The notes beneath the pieces were generated by a model. That model saw nothing but the letters and a program-made list of their open reading frames with translations. It was not told the DNA's origin and did no database searches. A program made the translations under genes and the position numbers. Positions 1 through 11,966 of a stretch of 64,000 bases of DNA are shown here, one piece after another. How positions within the stretch are numbered: position 1 is the stretch's first letter; the number at the start of each line of letters is the position of its first letter. The DNA is from Auanema rhodensis (taxonomy: Eukaryota; Nematoda; Chromadorea; Rhabditida; Rhabditidae): assembly GCA_964057225.1 (NCBI GenBank), contig CAXKVF010000077.1, forward strand, positions 806,001 through 870,000. The letters are read 5' to 3'.

Positions 1-195
1 AGTTACATACCAAGTGCACATCACGTGTACATTTAATTAGCATAAATTAAAGTTCACGTAAAATTCAAAGTCATGGTTACCATGCACCAATATCAATAAA
101 AATTTGTTTTTAGACTAATATGGACATGGGGAATCTAATTTTGAAAACCGCATCTCTTTATCTTTCACGTGAAGCGAGTTACATACCAAGTGCAC

Positions 196-203
196 ATCAC
201 GTG
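196..203 (+). promoter_or_regulatory. CDEI-like / E-box (G-box) element, one per monomer
   Basis: Monomer positions 20-27 read ATCACGTG, a perfect match to RTCACRTG, the Cbf1-binding CDEI consensus of budding-yeast point centromeres. It is also a CACGTG E-box/G-box, the core site of many bHLH and plant bZIP factors. The coordinates given are those of copy 2; nearly all 363 copies keep it. The rare losses include 8116 (CACGTG to TACGTG). The match is seen in the sequence. Any protein binding is inference, and an 8-bp match in a repeat counts as one independent event, not 363. Confidence 0.45.
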
Positions 204-246
204 TACATTTAATTAGCATAAATTAAAGTTCACGTAAATTTCAAAG

Positions 247-261
247 TCATGGTTACCATGA
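247..261. repeat. 13- to 15-bp palindrome around GGTTACC, one per monomer
   Basis: Monomer positions 71-85 read TCATGGT, T, ACCATGA: seven-base arms around a single central T. In copies of the CAC or CGC subtype the outermost pair is lost and the palindrome is 13 bp. The core GGTTACC is a BstEII-type recognition site present in nearly every monomer. Variants that break one arm occur at about 2187, 8523 and the other GTTTACC copies, at 35100 and 38092 (TTATCATG), and at 35800 and 38792 (ATGATTACC). Confidence 0.7.
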
Positions 262-273
262 ACCAATATCAAT

Positions 274-287
274 AAAAATTTGTTTTT
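274..287. repeat. A/T tract (AAAAATTT then TTTTT), indel hotspot of the monomer
   Basis: Monomer positions 98-105 and 107-111 form an A-tract/T-tract pair separated by one G. A-tracts of this type usually bend DNA and favour a fixed nucleosome position. All four length changes found in the window fall in or next to this tract (monomer 94-111), as do several recurrent substitutions: T103 to A (AAAAAATT), T105 to G, T107 to G, T105 to C and T97 to A. Confidence 0.6.
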
Positions 288-339
288 AGACTAATATGGA
301 CATGGGGAATCTAATTTTGAAAACCGCATCTCTTTATCT

Positions 340-349
340 TTCACGTGAA
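340..349. promoter_or_regulatory. 10-bp perfect palindrome TTCACGTGAA, one per monomer
   Basis: Monomer positions 164-173 form a perfect 10-bp inverted repeat around a second CACGTG. Copy 2 coordinates are given. A sister element, TTCACGTAAA, lies at monomer 53-62 with one base changed. Rare broken copies are at 24098 and 25330 (CACGTG to TACGTG) and about 31670 (CACGTG to CACTTG). The element could be a bHLH/bZIP site or a small dyad; no function can be shown from sequence. Confidence 0.5.
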
Positions 350-2816
350 GCGAGTTACATACCAAGTGCACATCACGTGTACATTTAATTAGCATAAATT
401 AAAGTTCACGTAAATTTCAAAGTCATGGTTACCATGAAGCAATATCAATAAAAATTTGTTTTTAGACTAATATGGACATGGGGAATCTAATTTTGAAAAC
501 CGCATCTCTTTATCTTTCACGTGAAGCGAGTTACATACCAAGTGCACATCACGTGTACATTTAATTAGCATAAATTAAAGTTCACGTAAATTTCAAAGTC
601 ATGGTTACCATGAAGCAATATCAATAAAAATTTGTTTTTAGACTAATATGGACATGGGGAATCTAATTTTGAAAACCGCATCTCTTTATCTTTCACGTGA
701 AGCGAGTTACATACCAAGTGCACATCACGTGTACATTTAATTAGCATAAATTAAAGTTCACGTAAATTTCAAAGTCATGGTTACCATGAACCAATATCAA
801 TAAAAATTTGTTTTTAGACTAATATGGACATGGGGAATCTAATTTTGAAAACCGCATCTCTTTATCTTTCACGTGAAGCGAGTTACATACCAAGTGCACA
901 TCACGTGTACATTTAATTAGCATAAATTAAAGTTCACGTAAATTTCAAAGTCATGGTTACCATGAACCAATATCAATAAAAATTTGTTTTTAGACTAATA
1001 TGGACATGGGGAATCTAATTTTGAAAACCGCATCTCTTTATCTTTCACGTGAAGCGAGTTACATACCAAGTGCACATCACGTGTACATTTAATTAGCATA
1101 AATTAAAGTTCACGTAAATTTCAAAGTCATGGTTACCATGAACCAATATCAATAAAAATTTGTTTTTAGACTAATATGGACATGGGGAATCTAATTTTGA
1201 AAACCGCATCTCTTTATCTTTCACGTGAAGCGAGTTACATACCAAGTGCACATCACGTGTACATTTAATTAGCATAAATTAAAGTTCACGTAAATTTCAA
1301 AGTCATGGTTACCATGCACCAATATCAATAAAAAATTGTTTTTAGACTAATATGGACATGGGGAATCTAATTTTGAAAACCGCATCTCTTTATCTTTCAC
1401 GTGAAGCGAGTTACATACCAAGTGCACATCACGTGTACATTTAATTAGCATAAATTAAAGTTCACGTAAATTTCAAAGTCATGGTTACCATGAACCAATA
1501 TCAATAAAAATTTGTTTTTAGATTAATATGGACATGGGGAATCTAATTTTGAAAACCGCATCTCTTTATCTTTCACGTGAAGCGAGTTACATACCAAGTG
1601 CACATCACGTGTACATTTAATTAGCATAAATTAAAGTTCACGTAAATTTCAAAGTCATGGTTACCATGAACCAATATCAATAAAAATTTGTTTTTAGACT
1701 AATATGGACATGGGGAATCTAATTTTGAAAACCGCATCTCTTTATCTTTCACGTGAAGCGAGTTACATACCAAGTGCACATCACGTGTACATTTAATTAG
1801 CATAAATTAAAGTTCACGTAAATTTCAAAGTCATGGTTACCATGCACCAATATCAATAAAAAATTGTTTTTAGACTAATATGGACATGGGGAATCTAATT
1901 TTGAAAACCGCATCTCTTTATCTTTCACGTGAAGCGAGTTACATACCAAGTGCACATCACGTGTACATTTAATTAGCATAAATTAAAGTTCACGTAAATT
2001 TCAAAGTCATGGTTACCATGAACCAATATCAATAAAAATTTGTTTTTAGACTAATATGGACATGGGGAATCTAATTTTGAAAACCGCATCTCTTTATCTT
2101 TCACGTGAAGCGAGTTACATACCGAGTGCACATCACGTGTACATTTAATTAGCATAAATTAAAGTTCACGTAAATTTCAAAGTCATGTTTACCATGAACC
2201 AATATCAATAAAAATTTGTTTTTAGACTAATATGGACATGGGGAATCTAATTTTGAAAACCGCATCTCTTTATCTTTCACGTGAAGCGAGTTACATACCA
2301 AGTGCACATCACGTGTACATTTAATTAGCATAAATTAAAGTTCACGTAAATTTCAAAGTCATGGTTACCATGAACCAATATCAATAAAAATTTGTTTTTA
2401 GACTAATATGGACATGGGGAATCTAATTTTGAAAACCGCATCTCTTTATCTTTCACGTGAAGCGAGTTACATACCAAGTGCACATCACGTGTACATTTAA
2501 TTAGCATAAATTAAAGTTCACGTAAATTTCAAAGTCATGGTTACCATGCACCAATATCAATAAAAAATTGTTTTTAGACTAATATGGACATGGGGAATCT
2601 AATTTTGAAAACCGCATCTCTTTATCTTTCACGTGAAGCGAGTTACATACCAAGTGCACATCACGTGTACATTTAATTAGCATAAATTAAAGTTCACGTA
2701 AATTTCAAAGTCATGGTTACCATGCACCAATATCAATAAAAATTTGTTTTTAGACTAATATGGACATGGGGAATCTAATTTTGAAAACCGCATCTCTTTA
2801 TCTTTCACGTGAAGCG

Positions 2817-2991
2817 AGTTACATACCAAGTGCACATCACGTGTACATTTAATTAGCATAAATTAAAGTTCACGTAAATTTCAAAGTCATGGTTACCATG
2901 AAGCAATATCATTAAAAGTTGTTTTTAGACTAATATGGACATGGGGAATCTAATTTTGAAAACCGCATCTCTTTATCTTTCACGTGAAGCG
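2817..2991. repeat. Short (175-bp) monomer 17
   Basis: The A/T tract reads ATCATTAAAAGTTG in place of ATCAATAAAAATTTG, which is one base shorter and has extra substitutions. The following monomer starts with AATTAC (G2 to A). The same compound variant reappears at 14783-14957 and 15134-15308, so the three are copies of one event. Confidence 0.95.
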
Positions 2992-4399
2992 AATTACATA
3001 CCAAGTGCACATCACGTGTACATTTAATTAGCATAAATTAAAGTTCACGTAAATTTCAAAGTCATGGTTACCATGAAGCAATATCAATAAAAATTTGTTT
3101 TTAGACTAATATGGACATGGGGAATCTAATTTTGAAAACCGCATCTCTTTATCTTTCACGTGAAGCGAGTTACATACCAAGTGCACATCACGTGTACATT
3201 TAATTAGCATAAATTAAAGTTCACGTAAATTTCAAAGTCATGGTTACCATGAACCAATATCAATAAAAATTTGTTTTTAGACTAATATGGACATGGGGAA
3301 TCTAATTTTGAAAACCGCATCTCTTTATCTTTCACGTGAAGCGAATTACATACCAAGTGCACATCACGTGTACATTTAATTAGCATAAATTAAAGTTCAC
3401 GTAAATTTCAAAGTCATGGTTACCATGCACCAATATCAATAAAAATTTGTTTTTAGACTAATATGGACATGGGGAATCTAATTTTGAAAACCGCATCTCT
3501 TTATCTTTCACGTGAAGCGAGTTACATACCAAGTGCACATCACGTGTACATTTAATTAGCATAAATTAAAGTTCACGTAAATTTCAAAGTCATGGTTACC
3601 ATGAACCAATATCAATAAAAATTTGTTTTTAGACTAATATGGACATGGGGAATCTAATTTTGAAAACCGCATCTCTTTATCTTTCACGTGAAGCGAGTTA
3701 CATACCAAGTGCACATCACGTGTACATTTAATTAGCATAAATTAAAGTTCACGTAAATTTCAAAGTCATGGTTACCATGCACCAATATCAATAAAAATTT
3801 GTTTTTAGACTAATATGGACATGGGGAATCTAATTTTGAAAACCGCATCTCTTTATCTTTCACGTGAAGCGAGTTACATACCAAGTGCACATCACGTGTA
3901 CATTTAATTAGCATAAATTAAAGTTCACGTAAATTTCAAAGTCATGGTTACCATGCACCAATATCAATAAAAATTTGTTTTTAGACTAATATGGACATGG
4001 GGAATCTAATTTTGAAAACCGCATCTCTTTATCTTTCACGTGAAGCGAGTTACATACCAAGTGCACATCACGTGTACATTTAATTAGCATAAATTAAAGT
4101 TCACGTAAATTTCAAAGTCCTGGTTACCATGAACCAATATCAATAAAAATTTGTTTTTAGACTAATATGGACATGGGGAATCTAATTTTGAAAACCACAT
4201 CTCTTTATCTTTCACGTGAAGCGAGTTACATACCAAGTGCACATCACGTGTACATTTAATTAGCATAAATTAAAGTTCACGTAAATTTCAAAGTCATGGT
4301 TACCATGAACCAATATCAATAAAAATTTGTTTTTAGACTAATATGGACATGGGGAATCTAATTTTGAAAACCGCATCTCTTTATCTTTCACGTGAAGCG

Positions 4400-7215
4400 A
4401 GTTACATACCAAGTGCACATCACGTGTACATTTAATTAGCATAAATTAAAGTTCACGTAAATTTCAAAGTCATGGTTACCATGCACCAATATCAATAAAA
4501 ATTTGTTTTTAGACTAATATGGACATGGGGAATCTAATTTTGAAAACCGCATCTCTTTATCTTTCACGTGAAGCGAGTTACATACCAAGTGCACATCACG
4601 TGTACATTTAATTAGCATAAATTAAAGTTCACGTAAATTTCAAAGTCATGGTTACCATGCACCAATATCAATAAAAATTTGTTTTTAGACTAATATGGAC
4701 ATGGGAAATCTAATTTTGAAAACCGCATCTCTTTATCTTTCACGTGAAGCGAGTTACATACCAAGTGCACATCACGTGTACATTTAATTAGCATAAATTA
4801 AAGTTCACGTAAATTTCAAAGTCATGGTTACCATGAAGCAATATCAATAAAAATTTGTTTTTAGACTAATATGGACATGGGGAATCTAATTTTGAAAACC
4901 GCATCTCTTTATCTTTCACGTGAAGCGAGTTACATACCAAGTGCACATCACGTGTACATTTAATTAGCATAAATTAAAGTTCACGTAAATTTCAAAGTCA
5001 TGGTTACCATGAACCAATATCAATAAAAATTTGTTTTTAGACTAATATGGACATGGGGAATCTAATTTTGAAAACCGCATCTCTTTATCTTTCACGTGAA
5101 GCGAGTTACATACCAAGTGCACATCACGTGTACATTTAATTAGCATAAATTAAAGTTCACGTAAATTTCAAAGTCATGGTTACCATGAACGAATATCAAT
5201 AAAAATTTGTTTTTAGACTAATATGGACATGGGGAATCTAATTTTGAAAACCGCATCTCTTTATCTTTCACGTGAAGCGAGTTACATACCAAGTGCATAT
5301 CACGTGTACATTTAATTAACATAAATTAAAGTTCACGTAAATTTCAAAGTCATGGTTACCATGAAGCAATATCAATAAAAATTTGTTTTTAGACTAATAT
5401 GGACATGGGGAATCTAATTATAAAAACCGCATCTCTTTATCTTTCACGTGAAGCGAGTTACATACCAAGTGCACATCACGTGTACATTTAATAAGAATAA
5501 ATTAAAGTTCACGTAAATTTCAAAGTCATGGTTACCATGAACCAATATCAATAAAAATTTGTTTTTAGACTAATATGGACATGGGAAATCTAATTTCGAG
5601 AACCGCATCTCTTTATCTTTCACGTGAAGCGAGTTACATACCAAGTGCACATCACGTGTACATTTAATTAGCATAAATTAAAGTTCACGTAAATTTCAAA
5701 GTCATGGTTACCATGAACCAATATCAATAAAAATTTGTTTTTAGACTAATATGGACATGGGGAATCTAATTTTGAAAACCGCATCTCTTTATCTTTCACG
5801 TGAAGCGAGTTACATACCAAGTGCACATCACGTGTACATTTAATTAGCATAAATTAAAGTTCACGTAAATTTCAAAGTCATGGTTACCATGCACCAATAT
5901 CAATAAAAATTTGTTTTTAGACTAATATGGACATGGGGAATCTAATTTTGAAAACCGCATCTCTTTATCTTTCACGTGAAGCGAGTTACATACCAAGTGC
6001 ACATCACGTGTACATTTAATTAGCATAAATTAAAGTTCACGTAAATTTCAAAGTCATGGTTACCATGCACCAATATCAATAAAAATTTGTTTTTAGACTA
6101 ATATGGACATGGGAAATCTAATTTTGAAAACCGCATCTCTTTATCTTTCACGTGAAGCGAGTTACATACCAAGTGCACATCACGTGTACATTTAATTAGC
6201 ATAAATTAAAGTTCACGTAAATTTCAAAGTCATGGTTACCATGAAGCAATATCAATAAAAATTTGTTTTTAGACTAATATGGACATGGGGAATCTAATTT
6301 TGAAAACCGCATCTCTTTATCTTTCACGTGAAGCGAGTTACATACCAAGTGCACATCACGTGTACATTTAATTAGCATAAATTAAAGTTCACGTAAATTT
6401 CAAAGTCATGGTTACCATGAACCAATATCAATAAAAATTTGTTTTTAGACTAATATGGACATGGGGAATCTAATTTTGAAAACCGCATCTCTTTATCTTT
6501 CACGTGAAGCGAGTTACATACCAAGTGCACATCACGTGTACATTTAATTAGCATAAATTAAAGTTCACGTAAATTTCAAAGTCATGGTTACCATGAACGA
6601 ATATCAATAAAAATTTGTTTTTAGACTAATATGGACATGGGGAATCTAATTTTGAAAACCGCATCTCTTTATCTTTCACGTGAAGCGAGTTACATACCAA
6701 GTGCATATCACGTGTACATTTAATTAACATAAATTAAAGTTCACGTAAATTTCAAAGTCATGGTTACCATGAAGCAATATCAATAAAAATTTGTTTTTAG
6801 ACTAATATGGACATGGGGAATCTAATTTTGAAAACCGCATCTCTTTATCTTTCACGTGAAGCGAGTTACATACCAAGTGCACATCACGTGTACATTTAAT
6901 AAGAATAAATTAAAGTTCACGTAAATTTCAAAGTCATGGTTACCATGAACCAATATCAATAAAAATTTGTTTTTAGACTAATATGGACATGGGGAATCTA
7001 ATTTTGAAAACCGCATCTCTTTATCTTTCACGTGAAGCGAGTTACATACCAAGTGCACATCACGTGTACATTTAATTAGCATAAATTAAAGTTCACGTAA
7101 ATTTCAAAGTCATGGTTACCATGAACCAATATCAATAAAAATTTGTTTTTAGACTAATATGGACATGGGGAATCTAATTTTGAAAACCGCATCTCTTTAT
7201 CTTTCACGTGAAGCG
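4400..7215. repeat. Adjacent 8-monomer tandem duplication (2 x 1408 bp)
   Basis: Shared marker variants are exactly 1408 bp apart: GGGAAATC at 4706 and 6114, AACGAATATC at 5191 and 6599, GTGCATATC at 5298 and 6706 with TTAACATAA, then AATAAGAATAA in the next monomer. Copy 1 is 4400-5807 and copy 2 is 5808-7215. Copy 1 has private changes after 5417 (AATTATAAAAACC) and 5585-5601 (GGGAAATC with TTTCGAGAACC). Confidence 0.9.
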
Positions 7216-9679
7216 AGTTACATACCAAGTGCACATCACGTGTACATTTAATTAGCATAAATTAAAGTTCACGTAAAATTCAAAGTCATGGTTACCATGC
7301 ACCAATATCAATAAAAATTTGTTTTTAGACTAATATGGACATGGGGAATCTAATTTTGAAAATCGCATCTCTTTATCTTTCACGTGAAGCGAGTTACATA
7401 CCAAGTGCACATCACGTGTACATTTAATTAGCATAAATTAAAGTTCACGTAAATTTCAAAGTCATGGTTACCATGAACCAATATCAATAAAAATTTGTTT
7501 TTAGACTAATATGGACATGGGGAATCTAATTTTGAAAACCGCATCTCTTTATCTTTCACGTGAAGCGAGTTACATACCAAGTGCACATCACGTGTACATT
7601 TAATTAGCATAAATTAAAGTTCACGTAAATTTCAAAGTCATGGTTACCATGCACCAATATCAATAAAAATTTGTTTTTAGACTAATATGGACATGGGGAA
7701 TCTAATTTTGAAAACCGCATCTCTTTATCTTTCACGTGAAGCGAGTTACATACCAAGTGCACATCACGTGTACATTTAATTAGCATAAATTAAAGTTCAC
7801 GTAAATTTCAAAGTCATGGTTACCATGAACCAATATCAATAAAAATTTGTTTTTAGATTAATATGGACATGGGGAATCTAATTTTGAAAACCGCATCTCT
7901 TTATCTTTCACGTGAAGCGAGTTACATACCAAGTGCACATCACGTGTACATTTAATTAGCATAAATTAAAGTTCACGTAAATTTCAAAGTCATGGTTACC
8001 ATTAACCAATATCAATAAAAATTTGTTTTTAGACTAATATGGACATGGGGAATCTAATTTTGAAAACCGCATCTCTTTATCTTTCACGTGAAGCGAGTTA
8101 CATACCAAGTGCACATTACGTGTACATTTAATTAGCATAAATTAAAGTTCACGTAAATTTCAAAGTCATGGTTACCATGCACCAATATCAATAAAAAATT
8201 GTTTTTAGACTAATATGGACATGGGGAATCTAATTTTGAAAACCGCATCTCTTTATCTTTCACGTGAAGCGAGTTACATACCAAGTGCACATCACGTGTA
8301 CATTTAATTAGCATAAATTAAAGTTCACGTAAATTTCAAAGTCATGGTTACCATGAACCAATATCAATAAAAATTTGTTTTTAAACTAATATGGACATGG
8401 GGAATCTAATTTTGAAAACCGCATCTCTTTATCTTTCACGTGAAGCGAGTTACATACCGAGTGCACATCACGTGTACATTTAATTAGCATAAATTAAAGT
8501 TCACGTAAATTTCAAAGTCATGTTTACCATGAACCAATATCAATAAAAATTTGTTTTTAGACTAATATGGACATGGGGAATCTAATTTTGAAAACCGCAT
8601 CTCTTTATCTTTCACGTGAAGCGAGTTACATACCAAGTGCATATCACGTGTACATTTAATTAACATAAATTAAAGTTCACGTAAATTTCAAAGTCATGGT
8701 TACCATGAAGCAATATCAATAAAAATTTGTTTTTAGACTAATATGGACATGGGGAATCTAATTTTGAAAACCGCATCTCTTTATCTTTCACGTGAAGCGA
8801 GTTACATACCAAGTGCACATCACGTGTACATTTAATAAGAATAAATTAAAGTTCACGTAAATTTCAAAGTCATGGTTACCATGAACCAATATCAATAAAA
8901 ATTTGTTTTTAGACTAATATGGACATGGGGAATCTAATTTTGAAAACCGCATCTCTTTATCTTTCACGTGAAGCGAGTTACATACCAAGTGCACATCACG
9001 TGTACATTTAATTAGCATAAATTAAAGTTCACGTAAATTTCAAAGTCATGGTTACCATGAACCAATATCAATAAAAATTTGTTTTTAGACTAATATGGAC
9101 ATGGGGAATCTAATTTTGAAAACCGCATCTCTTTATCTTTCACGTGAAGCGAGTTACATACCAAGTGCACATCACGTGTACATTTAATTAGCATAAATTA
9201 AAGTTCACGTAAAATTCAAAGTCATGGTTACCATGCACCAATATCAATAAAAATTTGTTTTTAGACTAATATGGACATGGGGAATCTAATTTTGAAAATC
9301 GCATCTCTTTATCTTTCACGTGAAGCGAGTTACATACCAAGTGCACATCACGTGTACATTTAATTAGCATAAATTAAAGTTCACGTAAATTTCAAAGTCA
9401 TGGTTACCATGAACCAATATCAATAAAAATTTGTTTTTAGACTAATATGGACATGGGGAATCTAATTTTGAAAACCGCATCTCTTTATCTTTCACGTGAA
9501 GCGAGTTACATACCAAGTGCACATCACGTGTACATTTAATTAGCATAAATTAAAGTTCACGTAAATTTCAAAGTCATGGTTACCATGCACCAATATCAAT
9601 AAAAATTTGTTTTTAGACTAATATGGACATGGGGAATCTAATTTTGAAAACCGCATCTCTTTATCTTTCACGTGAAGCG
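6688..9679. repeat. 11-monomer offset duplication (6688-7743 and 8624-9679)
   Basis: Six consecutive monomers recur at +1936 bp (11 x 176). Markers are GTGCATATC at 6706 and 8642, AATAAGAATAA in the next monomer, and AAATTCAAAG with the CAC subtype and GAAAATCGC at 7363 and 9299. The second copy begins directly after a monomer of the ACCGAG/GTTTACC type (8448-8623), which elsewhere is followed by a different neighbour, so 8624 marks a rearrangement junction. Confidence 0.87.
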
Positions 9680-11087
9680 AGTTACATACCAAGTGCACAT
9701 CACGTGTACATTTAATTAGCATAAATTAAAGTTCACGTAAATTTCAAAGTCATGGTTACCATGAACCAATATCAATAAAAATTTGTTTTTAGACTAATAT
9801 GGACATGGGGAATCTAATTTTGAAAACCGCATCTCTTTATCTTTCACGTGAAGCGAGTTACATACCAAGTGCACATCACGTGTACATTTAATTAGCATAA
9901 ATTAAAGTTCACGTAAATTTCAAAGTCATGGTTACCATGAAGCAATATCAATAAAAATTTGTTTTTAGACTAATATGGACATGGGGAATCTAATTTTGAA
10001 AACCGCATCTCTTTATCTTTCACGTGAAGCGAGTTACATACCAAGTGCACATCACGTGTACATTTAATTAGCATAAATTAAAGTTCACGTAAATTTCAAA
10101 GTCATGGTTACCATGAAGCAATATCAATAAAAATTTGTTTTTAGACTAATATGGACATGGGGAATCTAATTTTGAAAACCGCATCTCTTTATCTTTCACG
10201 TGAAGCGAGTTACATACCAAGTGCACATCACGTGTACATTTAATTAGCATAAATTAAAGTTCACGTAAATTTCAAAGTCATGGTTACCATGAACCAATAT
10301 CAATAAAAATTTGTTTTTAGACTAATATGGACATGGGGAATCTAATTTTGAAAACCGCATCTCTTTATCTTTCACGTGAAGCGAGTTACATACCAAGTGC
10401 ACATCACGTGTACATTTAATTAGCATAAATTAAAGTTCACGTAAATTTCAAAGTCATGGTTACCATGAACCAATATCAATAAAAATTTGTTTTTAGACTA
10501 ATATGGACATGGGGAATCTAATTTTGAAAACCGCATCTCTTTATCTTTCACGTGAAGCGAGTTACATACCAAGTGCACATCACGTGTACATTTAATTAGC
10601 ATAAATTAAAGTTCACGTAAATTTCAAAGTCATGGTTACCATGAACCAATATCAATAAAAATTTGTTTTTAGACTAATATGGACATGGGGAATCTAATTT
10701 TGAAAACCGCATCTCTTTATCTTTCACGTGAAGCGAGTTACATACCAAGTGCACATCACGTGTACATTTAATTAGCATAAATTAAAGTTCACGTAAATTT
10801 CAAAGTCATGGTTACCATGAACCAATATCAATAAAAATTTGTTTTTAGATTAATATGGACATGGGGAATCTAATTTTGAAAACCGCATCTCTTTATCTTT
10901 CACGTGAAGCGAGTTACATACCAAGTGCACATCACGTGTACATTTAATTAGCATAAATTAAAGTTCACGTAAATTTCAAAGTCATGGTTACCATTAACCA
11001 ATATCAATAAAAATTTGTTTTTAGACTAATATGGACATGGGGAATCTAATTTTGAAAACCGCATCTCTTTATCTTTCACGTGAAGCG
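7744..11087. repeat. 17-monomer offset pair (7744-8095 and 10736-11087)
   Basis: Two adjacent rare variants, AGATTAATATGG (7858 and 10850) and ACCATTAACC (8003 and 10995), both recur at +2992 bp, which is 17 x 176. Only two monomers share clear markers, so the pair is short or heavily overwritten. The same 2992-bp offset appears again in three other parts of the array. Confidence 0.75.
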
Positions 11088-11263
11088 AGTTACATACCAA
11101 GTGCACATCACGTGTACATTTAATTAGCATAAATTAAAGTTCACGTAAATTTCAAAGTCATGGTTACCATGAACCAATATCAATAAAAATTTGTTTTTAG
11201 ACTAATATGGACATGGGGAATCTAATTTTGAAAACCGCATCTCTTTATCTTTCACGTGAAGCG

Positions 11264-11438
11264 AGTTACATACCAAGTGCACATCACGTGTACATTTAAT
11301 TAGCATAAATTAAAGTTCACGTAAATTTCAAAGTCATGGTTACCATGCACCAATATCAATAAAAATTTCTTTTAGACTAATATGGACATGGGGAATCTAA
11401 TTTTGAAAACCGCATCTCTTTATCTTTCACGTGAAGCG
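11264..11438. repeat. Short (175-bp) monomer 65
   Basis: The tract near 11369 reads AAATTTCTTTTAG in place of AAATTTGTTTTTAG: the G is replaced by C and one T is missing. This is an independent event from the other three short monomers and is not repeated elsewhere in the window. Confidence 0.93.
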
Positions 11439-11966
11439 AGTTACATACCAAGTGCACATCACGTGTACATTTAATTAGCATAAATTAAAGTTCACGTAAA
11501 TTTCAAAGTCATGGTTACCATGCACCAATATCAATAAAAATTTGTTTTTAGACTAATATGGACATGGGGAATCTAATTTTGAAAACCGCATCTCTTTATC
11601 TTTCACGTGAAGCGAGTTACATACCAAGTGCACATCACGTGTACATTTAATTAGCATAAATTAAAGTTCACGTAAATTTCAAAGTCATGGTTACCATGAA
11701 CCAATATCAATAAAAATTTGTTTTTAGACTAATATGGACATGGGGAATCTAATTTTGAAAACCGCATCTCTTTATCTTTCACGTGAAGCGAGTTACATAC
11801 CAAGTGCACATCACGTGTACATTTAATTAGCATAAATTAAAGTTCACGTAAATTTCAAAGTCATGGTTACCATGAACCAATATCAATAAAAATTTGTTTT
11901 TAGACTAATATGGACATGGGGAATCTAATTTTGAAAACCGCATCTCTTTATCTTTCACGTGAAGCG

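Larger units (their letters stand above)
177..352. repeat. Representative monomer (copy 2), 176 bp
   Basis: This copy is used as the reference for monomer coordinates 1-176. In order it holds: GTGCAC at 14-19, ATCACGTG at 20-27, a TTCACGTAAA element at 53-62, a palindrome centred on the T at 78, an AAAAATTT tract at 98-105 followed by five T at 107-111, a GGACATGGGG segment at 122-131, and TTCACGTGAA at 164-173. Position 85-87 is the main subtype switch. The common states are AAC (as here), AAG and CAC; rarer states are CGC and GAG, with C88 to T (AACT) or C88 to G (AACG) seen in some AAC copies. The monomer length is not a multiple of three and every frame carries stops, so it has no coding capacity. 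Confidence 0.97.

Noticed and set aside
177-352. Promoter or TATA box (AATTAAAG, TTAATTAG, AATAAAAATT)
   Set aside because: These are expected in 68% AT sequence. Nothing downstream is coding and no transcription evidence is available.
177-352. Polyadenylation-like AATAAA at monomer 95-100
   Set aside because: It occurs in nearly every monomer by repeat identity, with no gene upstream.
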